Position numbers and translations under genes: made by a program. Of a stretch of DNA of 64,000 bases, positions 11,852 to 23,959 are shown one piece after another; the stretch's first letter is position 1, and each line of letters opens with the position of its first letter. Under the pieces are notes generated by a model. The model saw nothing but the letters and a program-made list of their open reading frames with translations, was not told the origin of the DNA and made no database searches. The stretch lies in the NCBI RefSeq assembly GCF_003255815.1, contig NC_037682.1, positions 41,228,474-41,292,473 of the forward strand, written 5' to 3'. This DNA comes from Theropithecus gelada (lineage: Eukaryota > Chordata > Mammalia > Primates > Cercopithecidae).

Positions 11852-12412
11852 ATGCTTGGAGATCTTCCTGTGCTTGGAGCTGAGGTCTGATTGTGCCACA
11901 ATCTCTGCATAGGAAGAATGGGTGACTTAGCTCTGCTGATCTGGGTAAGCAGATGTCTGAATGCCTGGAAATCTGGTTGGGCATGGAGCAGAGAGAGTCC
12001 CGCTGCACCTGGATTTCTGCACAGGGAGGGCGTGACAGCTCAGGCTGTCAATCTGTGCAAGTGAGTACTCCAAATGCCTGGAGATATGCCTAAGCATGGA
12101 GCAGAGAGAGAACTTCTGAACCAGGATCTTTGCCCAAGAAGTGTAGATTGGCTCAGGCTGGCAATCTGGGTGAGCATGTGTTTTGAATGCCTATAGATCT
12201 TCCTGGGGATGAAGTATGGGGGATCCCACTATACCAAACTCTCTGCACAAGAAAAGTAGGGCTCTTCAAGCCTCTGGTTGAGACACATATGTGCTCCGAA
12301 TGCCTGGGGTTCTGCCTGAGGGTGGATTGGAGAGGTCTCTGTTGCACTGTGACCTCAGGGGTGCAGGCTGGAGCCTATAGCAGTGACACACACAGACCTG
12401 TTCCTGGACACC
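11852..12412 (-). repeat. About five ~113-bp tandem monomers in the old L1 5'UTR
   Basis: The anchor ATGC(C/T)TGGAGAT-like block recurs at 11852, 11961, 12074, 12187 and 12300, a spacing of 109, 113, 113 and 113 bases. Within each unit a GGAGC(A/T)GAG-like block, a (T/C)TCTGCACA-like block and a GGCTC-AGGCTGGCAATCTG-like block follow in the same order. The last unit is partly cut. The array sits upstream of ORF1 in the promoter part of the L1, so it is a monomeric 5'UTR. Confidence 0.82.
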
Positions 12413-13045
12413 AAATTGTCTCTGGCTGCAAATCTCATCACCTCGGAGAAACTGCAGCTTTAATAGCTTTCCTCTCACCCAAGTCCTGTGACAAGGGAGA
12501 GAATAATTCCAGTGTCTACTGTTGAAGTACTTTTTACAATTCTGGCTGTGGAGGCTCCAGCCCTGATATAAATCAAGCGCCCCAATCTTTGCCCCAAGAC
12601 AGAAATGTGTGACCACATTGTCAGGTCGCCACACTAAGAATGACTTATTTTGTATACAATTGAATTAAAAATGGCATCCTGGCCCCGGTTCTGGGTCTGA
12701 GAAAATGCCTGCAGCATTTCCTGGTATCTTTCCATCTCAGTCCCTCCAATCCTCTGCCGGAGTTCGCTCTAGGGCTTGGGAGAGACAAAGTGCTGTTCCT
12801 TGGCCTAGGTTGCTCGGATCCCCAGTGGAAAGGTGAGTCACAGGAGGGGCTCTCTGCCTCTCTCAGGTACTGGCTCTTCACTCACTTTTATCAGCCAGAT
12901 GCCATCATAGGGGCAATTTTTCCGTGTTCTCCTTTCTGGGGTCTGAGGTGTCCTTCACGACTCCAGTGGATTCACATTTTCTTTCTTGTATTAAATCTCA
13001 CAGAGTTTATATTTTTGTACTGTCTTGCTATTTCCAATGACTGAG
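12413..13045 (-). mobile_element. Distal part of the old L1 5'UTR
   Basis: Relatively GC- and CpG-rich sequence continuing from the monomer array in the same orientation. It contains TTTCCTGGTATCTTTCC and other T/C-rich blocks of the older L1 5'UTRs. Composition drops to AT-rich flank near 13045, which I take as the 5' end. Frames here (12645-13044) are not genes. Confidence 0.55.
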
Positions 13046-14254
13046 GCACGCAAAAACGTCTAATCTGCTGTGTTGGAAAAAATATGTCCTCTGCCCAGAA
13101 TTATTTTGATGTATACCCTTTGTCATATTTTGATTACCACTAGTACCTCATTCCTTTCAAATGTGCTCTAATTTCTGAAGATATTTTAAGCTTTCAACCT
13201 AATATTGCTACATTGCAACTCATGGTCTTTGCTCAGAATGTAAAAAGGGACAGTACCAATATGTGCAAAGATACCTTTAGGTAATCAATGTGAAAATGAA
13301 ATTGTATGTCCAATAGAGTTTCCTTTTTTTAGTCTTTATGGGAGACCAAATTTTAAAATAAAAAAGAGCTTTAGAAAATTATACTATAGTTAGTAAGAAA
13401 AAAAATTACCTGTATGAATGTTATGGGACAATAAATATCTGAAAGGCAAAAATCAATATTGTTTAGAATGCACACTATTATATTTCACACTGTTAATCAT
13501 TTAAATCTTGGTTTTCTTTTCCATTAATACATTATGTAACAGTTCCCACAAAGATGAGATCAGCTGGTAATAGGAAATACAGATATTGACTTCAGAGGAC
13601 TATCCTCTGTAAATAAGGCTAATCAGTCTCTTTAAAACTCTAGGTGGTTCTGTGTAAATATATTTTGTGGCTACAGACACTAGAGTGTTTATTTCCTTCA
13701 GAATATAAGTCAATTCTGTAGTAATGCCCTAATATGAATAGGTGTTTCAGAAAATATTATGAGATTTACATGAATGTGACATTTGTCTATTGGAATCTAT
13801 TTTAAAGTAAATTTAACAGCTACTATATGCTCTTTAAAGATCAAGATGAAAGTCCAACTCTAAGAAAGAAAATTGAACTTGGAGAGCTATAATGAAGGAA
13901 TCAGACCTAAAGAGACTAAACTATTCTTGAACCTAATTTTGATGGTAAGTTCCTAGGCCTCTAGCCTGGGCCTAGTGCTACAATACATGATAATTTGACG
14001 GGTTTCCTGGGGAGAAAGTCTGAATGCATTTTGTGTGATCAAAAGAAAATAAACTGTTTTGATTAGAGGGCAATCTAGCTAATTGTATTTCCCAGTGATG
14101 GTTTCAACCATTTATTTTATCCTCCATACACTTCTTAAAATGTAATATTGACACTTTTTTACTGATATATGAGGTATCTCTTCTTTACATCTATAAGGAT
14201 AGGCTTATGACTGCAATGAATTGAACACTATGCAACTGTTGAGGTTAAGTTTTT
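13046..14254. other. Non-coding, no recognised feature
   Basis: AT-rich; no repeat family or coding frame identified. Confidence 0.55.
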
Positions 14255-14565
14255 AAAAAGTGGCAAAATTTACTCCTAGTCTTCCTGAGATGTTTCATGA
14301 GGAATCCAGCTACCATGCGGTTAGGAAGCCAGGTAGGCATATCACAAAACCATTTTTGAGTGTTTCTTTTATAGTCCCAGCTAAAGTCCCAGACCACAAC
14401 CAGTGTGAGTGGCCAGACATGTGAGTGACTAAGCCTTCAGGTTGAGCTGTCTCTATTGAGACCTTGCCAGATTGCAGATCTGTGAGCAAAATGCATATTG
14501 TTATTGTTTTAAGCCACTAGATTTCAGATTGGTATTTTATGCAGCAATATATAATTGAAAAAGAT
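14255..14565 (+). mobile_element. Ancient MLT1-type LTR
   Basis: The 3' half is recognisable: a TCTGTGAGCAAAATG block (14479), TTGTTTTAAGCCACTAGATTTC (within 14500-14525) and TTTTATGCAGCAATATATAATTGAA at the end, the usual end of old MLT1 LTRs. The 5' half, CCAGACATGTGAGTGACTAAGCC, fits the same family. Strongly diverged, left boundary uncertain. Confidence 0.6.
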
Positions 14566-16892
14566 CATATAACCAAAACCATCTGATATGCTAGGAATTA
14601 AAAAAAGACATTGATGTGATCAGTTTATGTATATGAAAATGTCTTTGGGGAATAGTAAATTTGCAATCTTTAAATATAAAATAAGTTTCTAAAATGTTTT
14701 AATAATAAAAACTCGCTTTCCTACAAGAAAACTACAATCACTAATACAAACTATTGGTCATTAACTGTGTATTAGTAATAATAATGACCAATGTTTTAAA
14801 CATATTATCTGCTAAATGTTATAATTAACGTATTAGACAAATGAGTAGACATTTGAAAGTACATGGTAACTTCCAAATCCAATCATTTGATCACTATATA
14901 TGACAGAAAGACAATATAGCTTATTGTTTGGCAAAATAGTGGAGCATATATTGGAGGATCCTATGGAAGAGACTGATTAAAGAAAAAAAAAACTAATAAA
15001 GAAGCTATTTTTGAATGCGGAAAGATGTAAATAATAAAGAAGCAATAGATGTATTTCCAAGGGCAAACTATGATAGTTTTTCAAGAGCATAGAACGTGAA
15101 TGCACAATAGTATCATTACATAATAGAGCTCCTGAGCCAAAATGTAACTTACTTAACCTTTTCTAATGTATATACTTCCCAGAAAGTGATATCTAATTAC
15201 CGAGCCAGATTGAATGATCCTAGCCAATGGTCTATAATAACCTTGATTTTAGCTTGAGGATATTTACCAATATATCTCTCTTCAGTGTGCATTCCTCCAT
15301 AAAGCAGAAGGCTCTTCTTTATCAACAATGAAAAATAGTCTCATTATTAAGAGGTCCTTTGGGTTTCAGGTTGAGTACCCCATCTGCGAGTTGTAATCTC
15401 AGAGTCACAATTTGAATAGTATCCCTGAATTGAATTTGTGTTTTACCTGTCGTCCAGGGACTAAAATCCTCAGCCAGGGATATGTGCAGTGAACTATATG
15501 AGATATGTCTCTCTATACTAATGAAAGTGTAATAGAATCATTTTTCACATGTCACTAATAAAACAGGTCTTGTTACTTACAGTTGATTAATTGGAATTAC
15601 CAGAATTCTAAGATAAAAAACAAACACAAAATAATATTAAAGAGATATTTAAGCAGATTTTTGGTTTGATAAATGCGAAACAACAACTACAAAAGAAAAT
15701 AAGGAAAAAGAAGAGGAGGCAGGTAAGGAGGGAGGAAGGGTGGAAGGAAGTCAGGAAAACTATAGCTTAATTATCTGTATTTTGGTAGGAGAAAGATTAA
15801 CAATGACCTGGGAGTTATAAGGCTGAGTTTCTGTGCCAATTAAATTTTTATACTCAGCTGTGTCATCTTTGTAAAGCTTTTATCCTCTTTGCAATTCTAT
15901 TTTTTTCTTTGAGAAAATTATCATGAGTACTTTATTTGTATGACTGTAGGAGAAGAAAAATAAACGTCAGCAGGCTTTGAAATGCTAATACTAACATGTA
16001 GAATGGTAATAGCTAAGTTATTTTGCCTTACTGTTTGAACTAAAATAAAAAAACATTAATAAACTGGGAATAGGGTTTCATTCACATGTGTCATTATTAC
16101 AAATATTGGCAAAATTATCTCAGTGGTAATTATTTTAAATTATGTTTCTTTCAGTAAGTATTTTATTATTTTCATCTTTTTATCTGCTTTGTTTCTTCAT
16201 CTCTCCCTCTCCTCTGCCTCTATATAAAGATTAATGATGAGAGAAAAGTTATTTAAAGAACAACCCACAAAATTGTGTAACTGCTTTTAATATCCAAAAG
16301 CAAATTATTATACAAATCTAGTAAATATGGTGAAGAATAAATCTAGGAAATGTGATTTTAGATAAAAATCAAAGTAACATCAGGAAATAATTAGACTGAT
16401 TTCACATTTGTTTGGATCACAATCTAAACCTGCACATCACAAAATAAGGTCTTAATAAAGTTATTCAAAAGGTTGCTGTTATTATAAGTCAATGACTCTG
16501 TCAAAGGGAATACTTATTTATAGGGATACCTTTCTCACTGATTTACTTAAGTAAAACATTACTGAATAATTGTATCTTTATTATTTTTTAAATATGTGCC
16601 ACTCTCTTCCTTATCCTTTCTAACTCTGTCTCAAATGCAGTTCCTCCAAACCTTTCAGGAAAGCACGTTTCCCGGTAGACATTCTTTTTGCAGCCTCCTT
16701 CCCCTCAGTTAATGCACTTACCCCAATCCTCATCTTTGTCAAGCACTGGTTCTTTCTGAGGGACATAAAATTTGCTATAAGACTCTCCACAGAGAGTGGG
16801 GTATGAATGGGGGGGAGGGTCTTAATTGCCAGTCTCTAGATAGCACTTCTGTGATTTTTAATTTAAAATATAAAAAGCAGAGCCGGAGAAAG
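14566..16892. other. Non-coding; one purine-rich patch
   Basis: 15690-15745 is a purine-rich GGAGG/GGAAG tract. 16620-16800 has a more balanced composition but no frame or family I recognise. The rest is AT-rich. Confidence 0.5.
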
Positions 16893-17985
16893 ACCTGTTC
16901 AAGTCTTTTGCCTATTTTTAAATAGGATTACTTTGTTGTTTGCTATTGAGTTGTATGAGTTCCTTATACGTTGTGAATATTAAATTCTAATCTGATATAT
17001 GGTTTGTAAATATTTTCTACCATTTCATAGGTTGCTTTTTCATTTTAACTTTGCCTTTCCTGCGCAGAAACCTTTTGGTTTTATGCAGTCCCATTTGAAC
17101 TTTTTAGCTTTTGTTGCTGGTTAAGACAGATAAATGATTAACAGGTGCTCAATATTGCCATTATCAGGTCAGTGCAAATGAAAACCACAGTGAGATATCC
17201 CGCCATGCTTGTTAGAGTGGCTACTATGAAAAAAATCAAAAGATAACAAGCGCTGGTGAGGATGTGGAGAAATTGGGACTTTTGTAAATTGTTGTTGGGA
17301 ATATAAAATGATGCAGCCATTATGAAAAAATGGTAGAGAAGTTCCTCAAACATTTTAAAAATGGAAATACCATAGGATCTAGCAATCCCACTTCTGGATA
17401 TGTAACCAAAGCAAACAAAATCAGCATCTGGAAGAGATGCCCCATTCCCATGCCATTACAGCATTATCCACAATAGCAAAGGTATGGAAGTAACTCAATT
17501 GTCCACAGATAGATAAATGGATAAAAAAAATGTTGCGTATATAGACGCACACGTACATACACACACATATACACATGCACACATACACTATATGGGATAT
17601 TATTTGGCCTTATTAAGAATAGAATCTCTGTCATATGGTATAACATATAAAATCCTGGAGGTTACTATGCTAGATGAAATCAGAAAGTCACAGAAAGGCA
17701 AACACTACATGATCTAACTTACATGAGGTATCTAAAATTGTCAACATTATAGACTCAGACAGTAGAACTGTGGTTGTCAGGAGTTGAGGAAAGGAGAAAA
17801 TGGAGAGTTGTTATTCAATGAGTATAAAGTTTCAGTTTTGCCAGTTGAGTAAGTTCTAGAGATCTGCCATACATAGTGCTTGTAGTATTGTACAATATGT
17901 ATTATGAACTTCAAACTTTGTTAAGAGGATATATCTGATGTTCTTACCACAGTTTAAATAAAAGGAGAATAATGATAAAAAAAAA
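16893..17985. mobile_element. Old L1 3' end with 5' inversion (twin-priming type)
   Basis: 16893 to about 17117 is L1 ORF2 in minus orientation (CAAGTCTTTTGCCTATTTTTA..., TTTTGCTGTGCAGAA-like block at 17060). From about 17118 the sequence turns to plus orientation and continues through the ORF2 C-terminal region (AAATGAAAACCACAGTGAGAT at 17177, GGATGTGGAGAAATTGGGAC at 17261, GCAATCCCACTTCTGGATAT at 17382), then a 3'UTR ending in an A-run at 17976-17985. This arrangement is typical of L1 5' inversion during insertion. It is 5'-truncated and diverged (L1MB/L1MC-like). Confidence 0.82.
17545..17588. repeat. Alternating purine-pyrimidine (CA/TA)-rich tract inside the L1
   Basis: Forty-four bases alternate purine and pyrimidine without a break (ACGCACACGTACATACAC onwards). 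It lies where the L1 ORF2 normally has a short TATATACACAATGG stretch, so it likely expanded from that seed. Such tracts can adopt Z-DNA. Confidence 0.8.
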
Positions 17986-18939
17986 TGCAGACTAATATAT
18001 ACTACTTGAAGTTCCTTGAATTATTGAAGAAAATAATATCAAATTCAATTTATGTTTCTTAAAAAGCAGAACTGAGCTGTGAATTCAGAGCTATCTCATT
18101 CTTCAGTCCACTTTCTTAATTAATGGGAGGCTCTTCCCTTTAGATGATACAGTAAAATAGTAAACTGGTGGTGATAACATGCAGCACACTAATTCGCACT
18201 TCAGTGCATTTTTTCCATGCTCTTCTCAGGCTGGAATGCCTTTGCAAATCCATTGTAACCCAACAGTTAGTCATACTCTGAAATTTAGTATATAAACCAT
18301 TCCCTACAGAAAACTTTTCCTGCCCCTCAATCTAATTGGAGGAAGTTTCCAACATTGTGTTTTCGAGGCTCCTTATGCATGCCCAAATCACTGTTCACCA
18401 TAGGCTATGGTATACTACAAAAAGTGTACCTTTGTGTTTTTGTTACCTACAAGTGCACTGTATTATAAGTTAGAAACTATAGCTTGTTTTTCTTTGTTTC
18501 TACAATAAGCAATGCATGGTACTAAACTGGTATAAACTGTTTTCCCTCCTGTAGGCCAGAGTCTTGTTTCTTTCTAAGGTCTAGATGATGTCTTGTCTTA
18601 CAGAGTTTAAAGTTCCATAAGATAATGAAAATAAGATTACAAAACAGCTTTTCCATATGACTAAAACTTTTAATGGAATGCTTGTACACATGCCTGTCTT
18701 GTTATTACTCTTCTCCATCAGATCAACTTGTTTCTTAGGGACTTCATTGTTGTTAGCAAGTTTTCCCCAACTTTTTAAATAAATCATTGTGAGTTTCTTT
18801 ATACGTAAGTGTGCTTTTTACAAATCTGAATTATCATTATTTTTTGCACATGTACAATGGTTGCATTTCATCAGCCATTTTAGATATTTTTTTCCAAAAT
18901 TTAACAACACAGTTCAATTGCACATATAAACTCTAAGCA
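17986..18939. other. Non-coding, no recognised feature
   Basis: No repeat family or coding frame identified. Confidence 0.5.
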
Positions 18940-18955
18940 TAGAATATTTATTTTC

Positions 18956-19264
18956 CTTTTTTTTTTTTTTTTTTTTTTTTTTTGAGATGGAGTCTTGCTC
19001 TGTCTCCCAGGCTAGAGTGCAGTGGCGTGATCTTGGCTCACTGCAACCTCTGCCTCCCAGATTCAAGCGATTCTCCTGCCTCAGCCTCCCTAGTAGCTGA
19101 GACTACAGGTGCATGCTGCCACACCTGGTTAATTTTTTGTATTTTTAGTAGAGACGGGGTTTCATTGGGTTAGCCAGGATGGCCTCGATCTCCTGACCTT
19201 GTGATCTACCTGCCTCGGACTTCCAAAATGCTGGGATTACAGGTGTGAGCCACCGCACCCGGCC
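18956..19264 (-). mobile_element. AluY/Sc-type Alu with perfect 16-bp target duplication
   Basis: A complete Alu in antisense: long T-run, GAGATGGAGTCTTGCTCTGTC, both monomers, ending GAGCCACCGCACCCGGCC. The direct repeat TAGAATATTTATTTTC is at 18940-18955 and 19265-19280, identical. The TSD identity points to a fairly recent insertion, though internal changes are several. Confidence 0.95.
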
Positions 19265-19280
19265 TAGAATATTTATTTTC

Positions 19281-20844
19281 ATCATTTCTTTCATTATTAA
19301 AATACATTTTGCAAGTAAAATATGCAACTTATTTTTCAAGCTTTTAAGGTAGGCACAGATCAGACAAATCTCTTCAAATCTTCTTTAGTGGTCCTAAAAC
19401 ATTTGATAAATTCATGGTTAATATTCAATTATTTTTCATTTCTTGACTTAATCTTCTTGTTTAGAAGAAACTTCTTTCATTTATTCTACATAAGAATCAA
19501 AATGGTTCAGTTGCTAATCCCTCAAATCCAGTATAACTTTCCTTATTCCTGCCTTTCTTGCTGGGTCCACTTCTGTCCAGAACATTCAGTTGCATTTTTG
19601 CCTATTAAAGTCATTTTCTTTCTTCAAGGCTCAGATTTTCTTCATGTGAATTTTTTTCCTCATCCAAACCTGATATGAGCTGCTCCTCTCCCAAACTGCT
19701 GTAGTTTCCGTTTTATTTGCTCATTATATTCTGCCCTGTAATTTCTACAGATGCCTTGCCCTTACATGAAATAAAATACATGTTTCCCCTAAACCACTTA
19801 ATTTTCTAGCAAATTTTGTTTTGTTAGAAATGCTTTTTTTAAAAGGAGGGAGGTGCTATTTTAATTCATATAGAGTTATAGATAATCTTTCATAAAAAGT
19901 AATAAGGACTTTAGAAATAATATCATTTAAATATAAAAATACAGAATCTCATAAGCAGTAAACAAAAATATTACAGGTAGAGGGGATTGGACACAGAGAA
20001 AGTTGTGGCACTTGTTTAAGGAATATGGAGTGCTGTGATTTTTCTAGGGAGATTCTGTGTTTGTGAGTCTACTTCAGTGTTCTGATTACTTGGCAACGTT
20101 TAAATTTAATCATTATTCCCTCAGAATTGCCTGAGGATCTCCCTGCCATGTGCATACAGTGTCCAGAGCACTTGTAATTGCCAAAAGGACAAATGCATGA
20201 TTGCCTTGCCTGTGGAGCCAAGTGGCTTTGTCAGAGATTCCCTTGGAGCCTTTCCCTTTGCCTAAGTGTTATTCCTGTGGTGACTGCATCTGCCTCTGAT
20301 CCCATTTTGTTTGAGATTATTTAATTGTTCCACATGTTGGAAGTGTTTATTTATTCACCCACCAGACACCTGCACTTCTTTGATGTTGTCTTTTTGATTC
20401 TTTTATAAACAGGGAAAAGAAAATCACGTTGTGGGTGAAACACATTTGATGTCCGGTGAAAATATGTAGCAATCACAGAAGATAACACATTGTTTTAATT
20501 TCACAGTCCATTGGAAACATTAGATCATTAACAAACTAATTACGGAAGAGAAAAAATGGTGATTTAGGATAGAGGATATTGTTAACTTTAGTCAGCATGC
20601 AGTTACAGAACCCAAAGATCTTTAACTGTTAAGCACAAGACAGATCTCTGCCTCACCTCCCTCAGTGCCTGACCGTCTTAGATTAGTACTTCCCTCTTTC
20701 ACTTTTGTGTCACAGGAAATAAAACAGTTTCCCTGATTAAAGGTGACAGGATCAGTTTTATATTTCAGGTTAGTTTTGTGTCTTGAAAATTGAAGGGAAT
20801 GATGCAGACAAAATAAATTCACTTTTTTTTTTTCCCTCTTGCCC
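19281..20844. other. Non-coding, no recognised feature
   Basis: Moderately AT-rich; 20120-20320 is less AT-rich, but I recognise neither a gene nor a repeat. Confidence 0.5.
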
Positions 20845-21045
20845 TCCTTCCTTAAATATTTCCTGAGTGTTTACAAGGTGTGAGGCTTGAGGGAGAGTAG
20901 ACTCTCATTTTGCTCTAGAAAGCAGATTTCTAAAGAAATGATTTACAGTGAAGAGTGATCATTGTAATGACAGTTCTGGATGATACAAAGAAGTGGGAAG
21001 ATGAGAAGACAGTGAGGAAAGGCTTCCTGCAAAAGGTGATTATTT
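20845..21045 (+). mobile_element. L2-like LINE fragment
   Basis: Diverged match to the L2 3' region: TTAAATATTTCCTGAGTGTTTACAAGG at the start and AGGAAAGGCTTCCTGCAAAAGGTGA at the end, in L2 order. Confidence 0.5.
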
Positions 21046-21164
21046 AAGTTACCCTCTTCATTTTGCTTTTTATATACAAGATAAAATTATGAAAGAAATT
21101 GTATGTTTTTCTGTGACTGTAACCCTATGAAAAGGAGTTTAAAAATAATAGTAATAATAACACA

Positions 21165-21712
21165 GGTAGCTAATATTAATTGATTTTTTCTTATGTGCCT
21201 GGCACTGTTCTATGGGTCTTGTGTGAATTAACTTACTTAATCCTCACAATAGTGCTATGCAGCAAGTACTACTTTTATCATTTTTCTTTTTCTTTTCTTT
21301 TTTTTTTTTTTTTGAGACGGAGTCTCGCTCTGTCGCCCAGGCTGGAATGCAGTGGCCGGATCTCAGCTCACTGCAAGCTCCGCCTCCCGGGTTTGCGCCA
21401 TTCTCCTGCCTCAGCCTCCCGAGTAGCTGGGACTACAGGCGCCCGCCACCTCGCCTGGCTAGTTTTTTGTATTTTTTAGTAGAGACGGGGTTTCACTGTG
21501 TTAGCCAGGATGGTCTCGATCTCCTGACCTCGTGATCCGCCCGTCTCGGCCTCCCAAAGTGCTGGGATTACAGGCTTGAGCCACCGCGCCCGGCCTATCA
21601 TTTTTATTTTTCAACTGAAGAATTAGAAGCCCAGAGAGGTTATTTTCTCAAAATTAAGTAGCAGCATCAAAATTCAAACTCAGGCAATCTAATTCCCATG
21701 CCTTTGTTTTTT
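21165..21712 (+). mobile_element. MIR SINE split by an AluYR
   Basis: The left part (21165-21285) has TGTGCCTGGCACTGTTCTATGGG, then TTACTTAATCCTCACAATAG. The right part (21596-21712) resumes with GAAGAATTAGAAGCCCAGAGAGG and AATTCAAACTCAGGCAATCT. Joined, the two give a nearly full MIR with the Alu inserted in the middle. Confidence 0.85.
21286..21595 (-). mobile_element. AluYR-type (Old World monkey) Alu
   Basis: Full-length antisense Alu with the monkey-lineage changes: GCAGTGGCCGGATCTCAGCTC, CCACCTCGCCTGGCTAG followed by TTTTTTGTATTTTTTAGTAG, CCGTCTCGGCC and CAGGCTTGAGCC. Target duplication TATCATTTTT at 21276-21285 and 21596-21605. Few private changes, so it is young. The frames at 21180-21535 are Alu-derived artefacts. 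Confidence 0.95.
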
Positions 21713-23959
21713 CTTTGTGTGAAATGGAAAGGAGATCTCTTTAAAAAAGGATATAGACTTTTGCAATGGAATATATTCGTTCAGGGTCCAATTAGGAGAC
21801 AGATAATAGCATTTTGAATAGGGAAATTTTAACATAAATAATTATCTATAAAGAGGGGTTAACTTAGTAAGAGGAGTAAGGAAAACTCTAAAGAGTACAG
21901 GAATGAATGACAGATGCAGGGAGCAGTGAATTCTAAATGAAGAATTTAAAATCTACATTTCCTTATATCATCAACGAGATAATCTAAGGAAAAACAAAGA
22001 GAGCCTCTGCTCACACCAAGCCTAATAGATTTACCTTATTGGAGACATTGTGTCTGAAGTCCACTGTATAATAGAGAATTTCTCTGAGATGCCATAAATG
22101 AGCTGGTAAAGAAACTACCTCCCAGGATGCAAGCAGAACTCACTGAGAAGGCGCCTGTTTTGTGTTGCAGGTAAAATCTACTGAGGTTATGGACTATGGA
22201 TTTTCCCATGCACCACTAGCCAGGAAGCTGTAAGAAAAGATCTGGATCAGTTAGAAAAATCCATTCTACTTTCAGTGGTCCTTTAAGAGCTTAACTCTAT
22301 GTCAGTTAGCAAAATGGAAATGTTTTCAGTATCTAGCTACAGTACCATAAAAGCAGGGCAAAAATGGGTGGATTTGTACCCAAGTGGCAATAAGCTGATA
22401 ACTGATATATAGCAACTGAAGATTTTATAAGCCCTAACCATATAATAATATAATGCCCAACCATATGCTATTCAACTTGGCATACTTTATATAATACTTT
22501 ATATAAAGCATGACACTTAATAGGGAAGCAAGACAATGATATTTTATATAAAAACTTAATGACAAATAACAATGTTTTGGTTTTCCCTTAGTGCCTAGAT
22601 TGATATGTTTACAAGTACACATCTATGAGCGTGCATGCGTGCACACACACACACATATCAAGTATCAGATTATTTCAAACAAATGTTTTGTGCTCCTATT
22701 TACGTGATTTAAGCATGTACTTTGTTTTTCTGTTGGAGAATCTAGCAATGAAGACATCTCTTCTCCAGTTTCAAGATTTAGAATATAGGTAAGCAATGCA
22801 ATTCCTATAAAACATCTCTCCATTTACCTTTTCTTTCTTTCTTGTTTCTTTCTTCTGTTTTCATATCTAGGGGTGATTTATCAATCTTAATGCTTGAACT
22901 CAATTTAAATTGTTGCTTCCCCTATATCATAATCCAGGTGTTTTAAAACAAAATTCTAAAACTGAAGCATTATGTTATATTTATGTACATGTTGTCTTCT
23001 TTCACTCTTTTAAGAGTAAGGACCATGGGTTGTTTGTCTTTTTCCTTTCCCCAAAGCAAATTCAGAAAGGCTATAAAAAAGTTTACTTTTAAAAGTGTAT
23101 GGTTGACTTGTTCTTATCTACTCCATAGAACATCAATATCTCCCAACAATAATCCCCAGACTCTAAAAGAACAAATTAACTCACAAAAGGATAGAAACAC
23201 AAAAATACAGCAACCAAGTTTTTTTCTGTCTTGTAGCTGATAACTTAGTCTTTAATTAGGATGTTTGGTCTTTCAAATTAGAAAAGTCTTCAGGTTTCTT
23301 TGTCATTCTGAAGGATATCATTACTTTTTTATCTTCGATTTATGGAAATGAACTATACCAGAAAAGAGAACTATACCAGCAAGTCTGAGGATGAGAGAGA
23401 AACCATAATTACAATTATCATGGTCTGTATTTATTACAGGAAAAATAGAATAAGTAAGAATTGGTTCAAAGAATACACATTAATATGTTTTAATTTTTTC
23501 TGGAGAGGTTTTAACATTTTAAAAGAAGGAATAATTTGAATTAATCACTGCTAAGTTTCTTCTAGCTCAATTTCTATGATTCTGTTACTGAACAGTGGAA
23601 TAACTCGTTTTTTAATGAGCTAATAACACAAACTAGATATTGATGCTTCAGTTACTCAGTACCATATAAGAAGTCTTAGGACACTGAAAAATCACATCCA
23701 TGAGGCTGAGTTTAATATACTTCTGATTATACACAGAGATATTAAAAAATAGTGTAAAATGGTTTTGTTTTGGAAATTGAAGAGTATAGCTTTTATTTCC
23801 AAATAGCAAAATTCCACATTCTACAGGACCAAAATTATACTATAATGGGCAACAACCTTCCTCATGTTTTACAAATTTAGTCTACTGAATAGATTATAGA
23901 GTTCTCAAAATGTTTTTACCAAGACATAATCCCATGATTTAAATGCAATATGTTATTAC
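21713..23959. other. Non-coding; possible unassigned LTR at 21780-22240
   Basis: 21780-22240 has an LTR-like composition and a GGACTATGGATTTTCCCATGCACC block, but I cannot name the family. The rest is AT-rich with no credible frame. Confidence 0.4.
22629..22658. repeat. GCGTGCATGC(CA)n alternating tract
   Basis: Thirty bases of unbroken purine-pyrimidine alternation containing the GTGCATGCGTGCAC core followed by a short (CA)n. Z-DNA-prone. Confidence 0.75.

Larger units (their letters stand above)
5294..13045 (-). mobile_element. Nearly full-length old L1 (L1MA/L1PB-like), interrupted by an MST provirus
   Basis: On the minus strand the order is 5'UTR (about 13045-11220), ORF1 (about 11216-10260), ORF2 (10193 to about 5480) and a 3'UTR ending near 5294 with the GGGGCCACATCTGCC..GTTACATGTGTATA block. 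Removing the 1.2 kb MST insertion leaves about 6.5 kb, close to full length. All frames carry many stops and shifts, so it is inactive. The 5'UTR type and diverged ORF1 suggest an L1MA or older L1PB subfamily; the exact name needs RepeatMasker. The right boundary near 13045 is approximate. Confidence 0.88.

Noticed and set aside
12187..12634. 112- and 122-codon frames on both strands
   Set aside because: They lie wholly in the monomeric 5'UTR of the old L1; relatively high GC there makes open frames likely by chance.
21180..21535. Two ~95-codon frames with FFFFF and RRSLALSPRLECSG-type sequence
   Set aside because: These are typical translations of an antisense Alu and its T-run, seen again at several other Alus in the window.
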